Shown here: in pieces, positions 45,178-54,200 of the stretch
How positions within the stretch are numbered: position 1 is the first letter of the stretch
Layout of the letters: each line of letters starts with the position of its first letter
NCBI GenBank assembly: GCA_937926195.1
Contig: CALEXZ010000029.1
Span: 1-64,000 of the forward strand
Source: an uncultured Actinomyces sp.
GTDB taxonomy: Bacteria; Actinomycetota; Actinomycetes; Actinomycetales; Actinomycetaceae
Direction: 5' to 3'
DNA length: 64,000 bases
Notes under the pieces: generated by a model
Databases searched by the model: none
What the model was told of the DNA's origin: nothing
What the model saw: the letters and a program-made list of their open reading frames with translations, nothing else
Made by a program: the position numbers and the translations under genes

Positions 45178-47292
45178 TCAGGCCCGGGCGTCTTCGAGGA
45201 CGAGGACGCCCCAGCCGGGCAGGGTGACGTCCTGGCCGACGGCGAGCGCGGCGCCCGCCTGGCCGGTGGTGCCCAGGACGTCGGTGCCGGCGACCGGCAG
45301 GGTGAGCTCGACCTCGTCCTTGGTGTAGTTGAGCAGGAAGGCGAGGGGGCGGCCGGCGCCGTTGACGCCCTTGCGCACCGTGACGGTTCCGGCGAGGTCG
45401 CAGGCCCAGTCGGTGACGCCGGCGCGCTCGGCGACAAGGGCGAGCACGGCGCGCACGACCTGCTCCGAGGCCCAGGCGCCCAGGTGGGTGATGGTGCCGG
45501 AGCCGACGGCTCGGGTGGCGATGGCGGGCCCGGACCAGGCGTGGTGGTCGTACTCGGCGAGCACCTCGACGTCGGCCTCACCCTCGGGGGTCTCAACAGG
45601 GGTGAGGAGCTCGAGATAGTGGCTCAGACCCAGGTCGGCGCCCGCGCCCAGGCGCTGGGCAAGGGCACCGACCGGGGCCAGGCGCACGCCGTCGGGCCTG
45701 GTGAACTGGTCGGTGCCCAGTCCCAGCAAGCCGGACAGGCCGTGGGGCTGGCGGTCCGCCCACACCTGGACGTTCTCGTCGGCGACGGCGGTGCGGAAGG
45801 TGGTGACGAGGTGGCCGCCGCCGGTGGCGTAGGCGCGCAGGTTGTCGATGGTGGTCTGCGGGGCCGAGTACAGCGCCGGGGTGAGCAGGACGTCGTAGCG
45901 TGCCAGGCGCTCGAGCGGGGCGGAGGCGGGCACGACGTCGGCCTCGAGGTTGAGCTCGAAGAGGGCGTCGTAGACCCAGCGGAAGACGTCGTTGTAGTTG
46001 ACGCCGCCGCCGCTGATCTTGCGGGGGAAGCCGGTACCGATGGCGAACCACTCCAAGGCCGTGTACGCCTCGTTGGAGACCATGATGGCGATCCGGTTGC
46101 TCTTGGTCAGGCCGGTCAGGCTGGCGGCGTGCTCCTTCATCTCCCGGCCCAGGACGCAGGCCTCCCGGTAGGTGGGGTTGGGGGTGTAGTCCTGGGAGAG
46201 CAGGCCCTTCCAGTAGGTCTCGAAGGAGTTGTGGATGGAGCCCCAGTGCCAGTACATGACGCCGCAGGCGCCGGAGGCCAGGTGGGAGTAGCCCTGCAGG
46301 CGCAGCTGGCCGGGGTAGGGCAGCCAGCCCATCTGACCCTGGGCCTGGGTCTCCAGGACGAGGTAGGGGGCGCCGTCCTTGAGGGAGCGGCTGATGTCGC
46401 CGCCGAAGGCGATCTCCTTGCCCGTGAGCTGGTCCTCGCCGGGGTGGTAGATGTCGACGCCGGCGAGGGTGACGGCCTCGGCGGCCGTAAAGTGGTCGAC
46501 GGCGGGCTGCGGGCCGAAGGAGTGTCCGCGCCACTCGTAGTCGAAGTTCTGGGTGACGAACTGGTCCTCGCGGCGGTACTCGTCGACGATGGCGCGTTGC
46601 CAGCTGAGGAACTCGGTGACGAGGCCGCGGCGGAAGGCGTCGAAGGCGGCGCCCAGGGAGCCGTTGACCGTCATGGACACGTCCGGGAACTCCTCCCAGG
46701 CGTTGACGCGGTTGGCCCAGTAGCTCAGGCCGTAGGCGGCGTTGAGGGCGTCGAGGTCGCCGTCGAAGCGGGTCCTGAGCGAGTCGACGAAGGCGCGCTG
46801 GATACCGGCGTTGTAGGCGTCGTAGTACTTCGTCTCGTTGTCGAGCTGGAAGCCGATGACGTTGCTGCGCCCGGCGGTGTGCCCGACGAGGGCGCGGATG
46901 GCCTGCTCGCCGTAGTAGCGGTAGGCGGGGGCCGTGATGTCCATGTTCTGACGGGGGCCGTACTGGTTGGGCTGGCCGGAGGCGGCCACGCCCATAACCT
47001 CGGGGTGGCGGGCGGCGAGCCAGGTGGGTACGGCGGCGGTGGGGGTGCCGACGATGACGTCAAGTCCGTGGGCCGCGGCGGCGTCGATGGCGCGGTCAAT
47101 GTGGTGCCAGTCGAAGACGCCGGGGGCGGGGTTCCAGGTGCCCCAGGTGAACTCGGCGATGCGGATGGTGGTGAATCCGGCGTCGACCATCATCTGCATG
47201 TCGCGTTCGAGGCGGTCCTTGCCCGCGGAGGCGGGGGTGTACTCGTCGTAGTAGGCGGCCCCGAAGATGAGCCGGTCCGTGTGTGTCGTCAT
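45178..47292 (-). CDS. GH42 beta-galactosidase
   Basis: A 704-residue GH42 enzyme, intracellular. It opens with LIFGAAYYDEYTPASAGKDRLERDMQMMVDAGFTTIRIAEFTWGTWNPAPG. The acid/base Glu is in FQLDNETKYYD and the nucleophile Glu in YLVLETQAQGQMGW. The trimerisation and C-terminal domains follow, ending in the sandwich GTVTVRKGVNGAGRPLAFLLNYT. It hydrolyses beta-galactosides from imported oligosaccharides. ATG 47292 is preceded by GGAGGTCAACG. A 20-base palindrome lies 30 bases upstream, so sugar-dependent repression is likely; the GH30 gene downstream should share control. Confidence 0.93.
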   Translation of the reverse strand: MTTHTDRLIFGAAYYDEYTPASAGKDRLERDMQMMVDAGFTTIRIAEFTWGTWNPAPGVFDWHHIDRAIDAAAAHGLDVIVGTPTAAVPTWLAARHPEVMGVAASGQPNQYGPRQNMDITAPAYRYYGEQAIRALVGHTAGRSNVIGFQLDNETKYYDAYNAGIQRAFVDSLRTRFDGDLDALNAAYGLSYWANRVNAWEEFPDVSMTVNGSLGAAFDAFRRGLVTEFLSWQRAIVDEYRREDQFVTQNFDYEWRGHSFGPQPAVDHFTAAEAVTLAGVDIYHPGEDQLTGKEIAFGGDISRSLKDGAPYLVLETQAQGQMGWLPYPGQLRLQGYSHLASGACGVMYWHWGSIHNSFETYWKGLLSQDYTPNPTYREACVLGREMKEHAASLTGLTKSNRIAIMVSNEAYTALEWFAIGTGFPRKISGGGVNYNDVFRWVYDALFELNLEADVVPASAPLERLARYDVLLTPALYSAPQTTIDNLRAYATGGGHLVTTFRTAVADENVQVWADRQPHGLSGLLGLGTDQFTRPDGVRLAPVGALAQRLGAGADLGLSHYLELLTPVETPEGEADVEVLAEYDHHAWSGPAIATRAVGSGTITHLGAWASEQVVRAVLALVAERAGVTDWACDLAGTVTVRKGVNGAGRPLAFLLNYTKDEVELTLPVAGTDVLGTTGQAGAALAVGQDVTLPGWGVLVLEDARA

Positions 47293-47321
47293 CGTTGACC
47301 TCCTGCGGCACCCTCGCCGCT

Positions 47322-47341
47322 TATCTAGTGTCTACTAGATA
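47322..47341. promoter_or_regulatory. Operator upstream of GH42-GH30
   Basis: TATCTAGT-GTCT-ACTAGATA, perfect eight-base arms, strikingly AT-rich for this genome and 30 bases before the GH42 start. It overlaps sequences that could be a -10 element. The regulator is not in the window. Confidence 0.6.
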
Positions 47342-47473
47342 GTAGGTCGTGGGGGTGTCACAAGGGAAGAGGTCGCGCGGCACGAACCAGAACTGGGCGC
47401 GACAAGCCGGCGGGCCGGACAGGGGCGGAGGGGTCGCACGCACCGACGGCGTCGGACGGGGCCGGGACAGGAT

Positions 47474-47512
47474 GCAGGGCGGCCCCGCCGGACGGCAGCG
47501 GGGCCGCCCTGC
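47474..47512 (-). terminator. Terminator after serA
   Basis: Fifteen-base perfect arms GCAGGGCGGCCCCGC (47474-47488) and GCGGGGCCGCCCTGC (47498-47512) with a nine-base loop, about 90 bases beyond the serA stop. Confidence 0.75.
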
Positions 47513-47600
47513 GGGGCCGGGTGCGGATCCCGCCGTCGGGTGTGACGGCGGGCCAGGTACAGCCTTGGTCAGGACGTGGACGGGGCGCAGTCAGGCTGTG

Positions 47601-48788
47601 TCATGCCTTGGCGCCGATGGCGCGTGCGGAGATGACGCCGTCGATGGTGCTCAGCTGCTCCAGGACGCACGCGTTCACCGGACCGTCGACGTCGACGAGT
47701 GTCACCGCGATCTCGCCGCGCGAGCGGTTGAGCAGGTTGGCGATGTTGTGGCCGGCCTGGGCGACGATGGTCGAGACCTGACCAACCATGTTCGGCACGT
47801 TGCGGTTGACGATGACGAGACGGTGCGTGCCCACCTCGCGGGTCATGACGGCCTCGGGGAAGTTCACCGAGTTGCGCAGCTGCCCGTTCTCCAGGAAGTC
47901 GCGCAGCTCGTCCACGGCCATGACCGCGCAGTTGCGCTCCGCCTCCTTGGTCGAAGCGCCCAGGTGGGGCAGGGAGATGCACCTGGGGTGCTTGTGCACC
48001 GCCGTCGACGGGAAGTCGCAGACGTAGCCGCGCAGGTAGCCCTGGTCAAGGGCGGAGACGACGGCGGCCTCGTCGACGATCTCGGCGCGGGCGAAGTTGA
48101 GGATGACCGCGGAGTGCTTCATCATCGCCAGGTGCTGGGTGGACACGAGCCCCCGGGTCGCCTCGATGAGGGGCACGTGGACGGTGAGGATGTCCGAGCG
48201 GCGGAAGACGTCCTCCAGGCTGCGGGCGCGCTCGACCTCCGCGGACAGCTTCCACGCGTGGTCGACGCTGATCGCCGGGTCGAAGCCGATGACCTTGAGA
48301 CCGAGCCCCAGGGCCGCGTTGGCCACCTGGACGCCGATCGCGCCCAGGCCGATGACACCGAGGGTCTTGCCGGGCAGCTCGAAACCGACGAACTGCTTCT
48401 TGCCGGCCTCCACGGCCTGGGAGATGGCGGCGTCGTCACCCTCGAGCTCGTGGGCGAAGCGGGCCGCCGGGATGAGGTTGCGCGAGGCGATGAACAGGCC
48501 CGCCAGGACAAGCTCCTTGACGGCGTTGGCGTTGGCGCCAGGGGTGTTGAAGACCGGGATGCCGCGCTCGGTCATGGCGGCGACGGGGATGTTGTTCGTC
48601 CCGGCACCGGCACGGGCGACGGCGATGACCGTCTCGGGGATCGGAGTGTCGTGCAGCGAGGCGGAGCGCACGAGGAGGGCGTTGGGAGAGGTGACGGCCT
48701 CGCCGACCTCGTAGATCTCGGCGGGGAAGCGGGTCAGGCCCGAGCCCGAGATGGCGTTGAGGGTCTTGACGCGGAACTGCTTGGTCAC
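47601..48788 (-). CDS. serA: D-3-phosphoglycerate dehydrogenase
   Basis: SerA, 395 residues, first step of serine synthesis. The NAD-binding motif GVIGLGAIGVQVANAALGLG, active-site segments NFARAEIVDEAAVVSAL and LPHLGASTKEAERNCA, and a C-terminal ACT domain (RLVIVNRNVPNMVGQVSTIVAQ ... DVDGPVNACVLEQLSTIDGV) for serine feedback are all present. It lacks the extra ASB domain of mycobacterial SerA, so this is the short type. GTG 48788 has AAGGA eight bases before. It follows serC by 50 bases, forming a serC-serA operon. Confidence 0.95.
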   Translation of the reverse strand: MTKQFRVKTLNAISGSGLTRFPAEIYEVGEAVTSPNALLVRSASLHDTPIPETVIAVARAGAGTNNIPVAAMTERGIPVFNTPGANANAVKELVLAGLFIASRNLIPAARFAHELEGDDAAISQAVEAGKKQFVGFELPGKTLGVIGLGAIGVQVANAALGLGLKVIGFDPAISVDHAWKLSAEVERARSLEDVFRRSDILTVHVPLIEATRGLVSTQHLAMMKHSAVILNFARAEIVDEAAVVSALDQGYLRGYVCDFPSTAVHKHPRCISLPHLGASTKEAERNCAVMAVDELRDFLENGQLRNSVNFPEAVMTREVGTHRLVIVNRNVPNMVGQVSTIVAQAGHNIANLLNRSRGEIAVTLVDVDGPVNACVLEQLSTIDGVISARAIGAKA

Positions 48789-48838
48789 GGTGGGGTCCTT
48801 ACTGTCTGTGCCGCGGATCGGGATGTGGGTGGCGCTGC

Positions 48839-49927
48839 TCAGGCGCGGGTGCGCTCGAACTCGGCCATGTAGTCGATGAGGGCGCTCACGCCGTCGTCGG
48901 TCATGGCGTTGTAGAGGGAGGCCCGCATGCCGCCCACGGACCGGTGGCCCTTGAGGTTGGTCAGCCCGGCGGCCTCGGCGCCGGCGAGGAAGGCGGCGTC
49001 GAGGGAGGGGTCGGCGAGGGTGAAGGGGATGTTCATCGCCGAGCGCGAGCGCCTCTCGACGGGGTTGGCGTAGAAGTCGGAGGCGTCGATGGCGTCGTAG
49101 AGACGCTGTGCCTGGGCGTCGTTGCGCTCGGCCATGGCCGCCAGACCGCCCTCGTCCTCGATCCAGTGCAGGATGAGGCCCAGCAGGTAGATGGAGAAGG
49201 TGGGCGGGGTGTTGAGCATCGAGTCGGCCTCCGCCATGACCTTCCAGTCCCAGATGGCGGGGACGTCGGCGCGGGCGCGGCCCAGCAGGTCCTTGCGGAC
49301 GAGGGAGATGTCCATGCCGGCCGGGCCGAGGTTCTTCTGGGCGCCGCCGAAGATGACGCCGAAGGCGTCGACGTCGACGGGGCGCGACAGGTACATGGAG
49401 GACATGTCGGCGACGATCGGCACGCCCGCGGCCTCCTCGGTGGGCACGTAGGGCATGGTGACGCCGCCGATGGTCTCGTTGGCGCAGTAGTAGAGGTAGC
49501 GGGCACCCTCGGGGACGGTGAAGGAACCGGGGTCGGGGGTGGTGGTGTAGGAGGAGTCGGCCTCGTCGGCGACGACGACGGCGTCGACGCCCTGACGCTG
49601 GGCCTCCTTGATGGCCTTGGAGGACCACTGGCCGGTGTTGAGGAAGGCGGCCGTGTCCCCGCGCTCGGTGAGGTTGCCGGGGATCGCCGAGAACTGGCCG
49701 GTGGCGCCGCCCGCGAGGAACAGGACGGCGTAGTCGTCGCTCGCACCGGTGAGGCGGCGGATGGTCGCCTCGGCGTCGGCCGCGCAGGCGGTGAAGTCCT
49801 TGCCGCGGTGGGAGACCTCCAGCACGGACATCCCCGAGGAGCGCCAGTCGGTGAGCTCACCGGCCGCCTGCTCCAGGACGGCGAGGGGCAGCTGAGCGGG
49901 ACCGGCGGAGAAGTTGTGCACGCGCAT
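48839..49927 (-). CDS. serC: Phosphoserine aminotransferase
   Basis: SerC, 362 residues, a fold-type I PLP enzyme converting 3-phosphohydroxypyruvate to phosphoserine. The start RVHNFSAGPAQLPLAVLEQAAGEL, VSHRGKDF, the glycine-rich phosphate loop LFLAGGATGQFSAIPGNL and the PLP lysine region YLSRPVDVDAFGVIFGGAQKNLGPAG are canonical. ATG 49927. With serA it supplies serine; serB is not in the window. Confidence 0.96.
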   Translation of the reverse strand: MRVHNFSAGPAQLPLAVLEQAAGELTDWRSSGMSVLEVSHRGKDFTACAADAEATIRRLTGASDDYAVLFLAGGATGQFSAIPGNLTERGDTAAFLNTGQWSSKAIKEAQRQGVDAVVVADEADSSYTTTPDPGSFTVPEGARYLYYCANETIGGVTMPYVPTEEAAGVPIVADMSSMYLSRPVDVDAFGVIFGGAQKNLGPAGMDISLVRKDLLGRARADVPAIWDWKVMAEADSMLNTPPTFSIYLLGLILHWIEDEGGLAAMAERNDAQAQRLYDAIDASDFYANPVERRSRSAMNIPFTLADPSLDAAFLAGAEAAGLTNLKGHRSVGGMRASLYNAMTDDGVSALIDYMAEFERTRA

Positions 49928-50070
49928 GAGCGCAGGTTAGCCGTGGCCCGGGTGCGGGTGCAGAGGTGTCCCACGCGGCACATGACACGCCCGGCACGAC
50001 GGCCGAGTCTCCTGGGCGCGTCGCAAGGTCCATGCGCCGCCGCGCCGCCCGCGGACGCACACCCCTTGAC

Positions 50071-50090
50071 GTACGTGCGATCTCACGTAC
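50071..50090. promoter_or_regulatory. Palindromic operator and promoter of the ATPase pair
   Basis: GTACGTG-CGATCT-CACGTAC has seven-base perfect arms and matches its own complement at 18 of 20 positions. It sits between a TTGACG -35-like hexamer (50066) and a TACATT -10-like hexamer (50088, spacing 16). ACGTACATT recurs at 50109-50117, 24 bases after 50085, as a possible second site. This suggests tight regulation of the genes at 50129 and 51292. Confidence 0.5.
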
Positions 50091-50128
50091 ATTTATACGG
50101 GAACCCCTACGTACATTCGGAGGACGTC

Positions 50129-51295
50129 ATGGACCCCCAGCAGCACCGGGTCATCGAGCCGCAGCCTGGCAACCTCAAGGACACAGGCAGCTTCGTTGGC
50201 CGCGAGGCGGTGACCCGCCGGGCACGGGAGCGCCTGACTGTGGGAGCCAACCTCCTCCTCACGGACTTCAGACGCATGGGCAAGACCTTCTGGATGCATG
50301 CGTTCGCACAGCGGGAGAGTGCTTTCATTCCTTACCTCATCGATTACGAGGGCAAAAGCACAACTGAGGAGTTCCTCACGACAACCGCGAAGGCGCTAGC
50401 CAGCAACCCAGATCTTTCCACACGCGCCCGTAGGCACCTGGCGACCATGTTCAAACACGTCGACTCCGTGGGAGTCCCCGGATTCATCACGCTCAAGGCG
50501 TATCACGCCAACACGCCCCCTCTAGAACTGCTCACGAGCACCCTCCAAATTCTGGATGAGGACGACAATGAACGCATTCCTCTTGTCCTCATGGACGAGG
50601 TTCCTATGGCAGTATCCCTCATCGCCGAAAACGAAGGTCCCCAGACCGCCAAAGGACTTCTTCAGACCCTCAGAGGGCTGCGACAAGCAACCACACGCGT
50701 ACGCTGGATCGTGACCGGCTCGATCGGTTTCCATCACGTCCTCAGACGGGCGGGGACCACGAGCGGAGACATCAGCGATCTTGAGCCGCTGCACCTCGGC
50801 CCTATGCCTGAGGCTGAGTCACGCGAACTCGCACAGGCACTGCTTCGGGGCATCCACCAAATACCATACGACTCTCTCGTAGAGGAACTTGTGGACATCA
50901 GCGGTGGCATTCCAGCGATCATGCACCAAGTGCTGGATATCATCGGCCTTGAGGGTGATGGAGTGACTAAACCTCAGGATGTTCGTGACGCTTTCGAGAC
51001 CATGATCGACGACCCTGACACATTTCGCCAGTTCAAGCAATTCGTCGAACGAGTACATATCTACTATGGTCCACACACCGCCTTTGCCGAGCAGGTCCTC
51101 AATATTACGTCCGAGGCTCAACCGAATGCGTGGGTTCCAACCACAGACCTTCCGTCCGGGCAGGATCTCGAGACCGTCATCGAGTTGTTGTGCTCCGACC
51201 ATTATCTGGAACGATACGGTTCACGAGTGCGCTGGATTTACCCGGCGTTCTCCTACATCTGGGCGCGCAAGCACAACCTTGTGGACCGGCCATGA
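50129..51295 (+). CDS. AAA/STAND-type ATPase with C-terminal winged helix
   Basis: A 388-residue P-loop ATPase of the archaeal-type/MNS group. GSFVGREAVTRRARERL precedes the P-loop FRRMGKTF (about residues 48-54), in the RRxGKT form of this group. Walker B LVLMDE lies near 152-157, and a sensor segment WIVTGSIGF follows. The C-terminal 100 residues look like a winged helix. No membrane segment. ATG 50129 has GGAGG five bases before it. It overlaps the next gene by four bases (ATGA), so both proteins are made together. Less GC-rich than the neighbouring housekeeping genes. Role unknown; a regulatory or sensing partner of the next protein is likely. Confidence 0.8.
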   Translation: MDPQQHRVIEPQPGNLKDTGSFVGREAVTRRARERLTVGANLLLTDFRRMGKTFWMHAFAQRESAFIPYLIDYEGKSTTEEFLTTTAKALASNPDLSTRARRHLATMFKHVDSVGVPGFITLKAYHANTPPLELLTSTLQILDEDDNERIPLVLMDEVPMAVSLIAENEGPQTAKGLLQTLRGLRQATTRVRWIVTGSIGFHHVLRRAGTTSGDISDLEPLHLGPMPEAESRELAQALLRGIHQIPYDSLVEELVDISGGIPAIMHQVLDIIGLEGDGVTKPQDVRDAFETMIDDPDTFRQFKQFVERVHIYYGPHTAFAEQVLNITSEAQPNAWVPTTDLPSGQDLETVIELLCSDHYLERYGSRVRWIYPAFSYIWARKHNLVDRP

Positions 51296-54200
51296 CTATC
51301 ATCCCTCGGTACACCCCCTCAATGATCTCCGGCGAGCAGCTGGAGCGTCTCTTTGTCGCACGCGAACGAGTCCTTACCCGGCTCATGGAACGTGTTGAGG
51401 GCTTAGGAACGACGCCCAGTCCTCACCACACCCTCTTGGTTGGACCACGAGGTTCAGGCAAGACCCATCTCATTTCCCTTGTCGCACACCGCAGTCGGTG
51501 TCTGGCGGAAGCGGGACAGGTGATGCGTATTGCCTGGCTCCCGGAGGACCCGTGGACGATCGTGTCCTACGGCAGACTGCTGTCCACCATCCTAGAGCGG
51601 GTCCTGCCGGAGGAGCCGTGGTCTGGATTATCCGATGATCAGCTCGATGCACGCTTGCGATCCTCACTGCTCAACAACGGCCCCGTCCTGCTGCTCATGG
51701 AGAACGTGGACCAGGTTCTCAACGCTATCGGTGACCTGGGTCAGCAGCGTCTGCGTAACCTGTTCCAGACCGAGTCGAACATTCTGCTCATTGGCTCAAC
51801 AACCACCCTGGATCGCACGCTCACCGACGAGGCATTTCCGTTCTTCGACTTCTTTAGTCTGATCCGGCTCAAGCCCTTCTCCGCGGAAGAGGCCCAGACG
51901 ATGCTGGCCACTCTTGCACACGAGAGTGGCGATTCAGCGCTGGAGGAACGACTGAAGGACCGGGACGCACTCAGTCGCATTCACACGATCGCCCATTTGG
52001 CGGGGGGCCAGCCACGACTGTGGGCACTGCTCGGCAGCGTTCTCACCGTGGACCAGGTAGACGACATCACCGACCTGCTCCTAACCCGCTTCGATGACCT
52101 CACACCGTTCTACCAGGAAAGACTGGCTCGACTGTCGCCTCAGCAACGGCTCATCGTCGCCGAATTGGCGTCCACGAACCGAGCACTTCCGGTCAAAGAG
52201 ATCGCGGAGAGCGTTGGAATCGACCAGCGTAGCGTTGCGAAGTCGGTTCGCGATTTGGCCGACTTGGGCTGGTTGGCGCCCGTGTCGACTCCGTTTGTCC
52301 ACCTTCTCGACCGGCGCAGAACGTACTATGAGCTGGCAGAGCCAATGGCGCGCCTCGCGTTCCAGATAAAAGAAAACCGCGGGGAGCCGCTGAAACTCAT
52401 CATCGAGTTTCTTGCCAACTGGTTCGACACGGATGACCTGCGTTCGGCTGTAGACCAGAAGTACGCCCAGGCGGCTCTGATGATGATCGACCAGGATGAG
52501 ACGATCAGCCTGAGGCGCGATCTTGCGAGTCTTCCCATCACACGTCGAGCATCACTCGCGTTACTCGGTCAGATTGTCGACGCGCTGGCAGCCGTTGAGG
52601 CTGAAGACGCAGAGCCTGTCATGAGTCTTCCCACCGCGCTGAGGCAGGTGATCGAGCAACGATACCGCGAGACGCACAGCGTGACAGCTATGCAGCTTCT
52701 CCTTTTTGACCAGGCTCTGAAGGAGGTGGGGGACGTTCCCGTTAAGGACACGCAGGCGGCATGGATCGCGCGTGCCGAACAACTCGACGCTCGTGTTCAG
52801 TCTCCGACAACGCGCCTCATGCACGTGCGTTGGCTGGCGGCCGGTTGGCAGTTGGAGGAGGCACAGGCAGCGCTTGGCACCTTGCCGCCAGGCCTTGAGC
52901 ATGCTCAAGGCCAGAGCGCACTTGCGAGCGCGCACGCATCGATGGGAGACCCAATGGAAGCGATCGCGCTGTACCAGCAGAGCATTTGTGAGCACATACA
53001 GGTGCTGGGGGCCAACCACCCCGACACCCTGGCCACCCGGAACAGCCTGGCGTCGGCGGTGTTGGATGCGGGTGACCCGGCCCGGGCAGCGCGCATGCTC
53101 TCCGAGCTGCTCGAGGACATGGTGCGGGTGCTGGGGGCCGACCACCCCGACACCCTGGCCACCCGGGGCAACCTGGCCTCGGCGGTGTTGGATGCGGGTG
53201 ACCCGGCCCGGGCGGCGGGCCTCTTCGAGGGTCTGCTGGAAGATTCTGTGCGGCTGCTGGGGCCAGAGCACCCCGACACCCTGACCACCCGAGGCAACCT
53301 GGCCTCAGCGGTGCAGGCTGCGGGTGACCCGGCCCGGGCAGCGCGCATGCTCTCCGAGCTGCTCGAGGACATGGTGCGGGTGCTGGGGGCCGACCACCCC
53401 GACACCCTGGCCACCCGGGGCAACCTGGCCTCGGCGGTGTTGGATGCGGGTGACCCGGCCCGGGCGGCGGGCCTCTTCGAGGGTCTGCTGGAAGATTCTG
53501 TGCGGCTGCTGGGGCCAGAGCACCCCGACACCCTGACCACCCGAGGCAACCTGGCCTCAGCGGTGCAGGCTGCGGGTGACCCGGCCCGGGCAGCAGGCAT
53601 GTTCTCCGAGCTGCTCAAGGACCACACGCGGGTGCTGGGGGTCGACTACCCCTACACCCTGGCCACCCGGAACAACCTGGCGTCGGCGGTGCGGGAGGCG
53701 GGTGACCCGGCCCGGGCAGCGCGCATGCTCTCCGAGCTGCTCAAGGACCACACGCGGGTGCTGGGGGCCGACCACCCCCACACCCTGACCACCCGGGCCA
53801 ACCTCGCCTCGGCGGTGCAGGCTGCGGGTGACCCGGCCCGGGCAGCGCGCATGCTCTCCGAGCTGCTCAAGGACATGGTGCGGCTGCTGGGGCCCGACCA
53901 CCCCCACACCCTGACCACCCGGGCCAACCTGGCCTCAGCGGTGCAGGCTGCGGGTGACCCGGCCCGGGCAGCAGGCATGCTCTCCGAGCTGCTCAAGGAC
54001 CACACGCGGGTGCTGGGGCCCGACCACCCCGACACCCTGGCCACCCGGAACAACCTGGCGCAGGCGGTGCAGGCTGCGGGTGACCCGGCCCGGGCAGCGG
54101 GCATGCTCTCCGAGCTGCTCAAGGACATGGTGCGGCTGCTGGGGCCCGACCACCCCCACACCCTGACCACCCGGGCCAACCTCGCCTCGGCGGTGCGGGC

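Noticed and set aside
45484..47298. 604-residue plus-strand open frame
   Set aside because: Antisense to the GH42 gene; no protein features.
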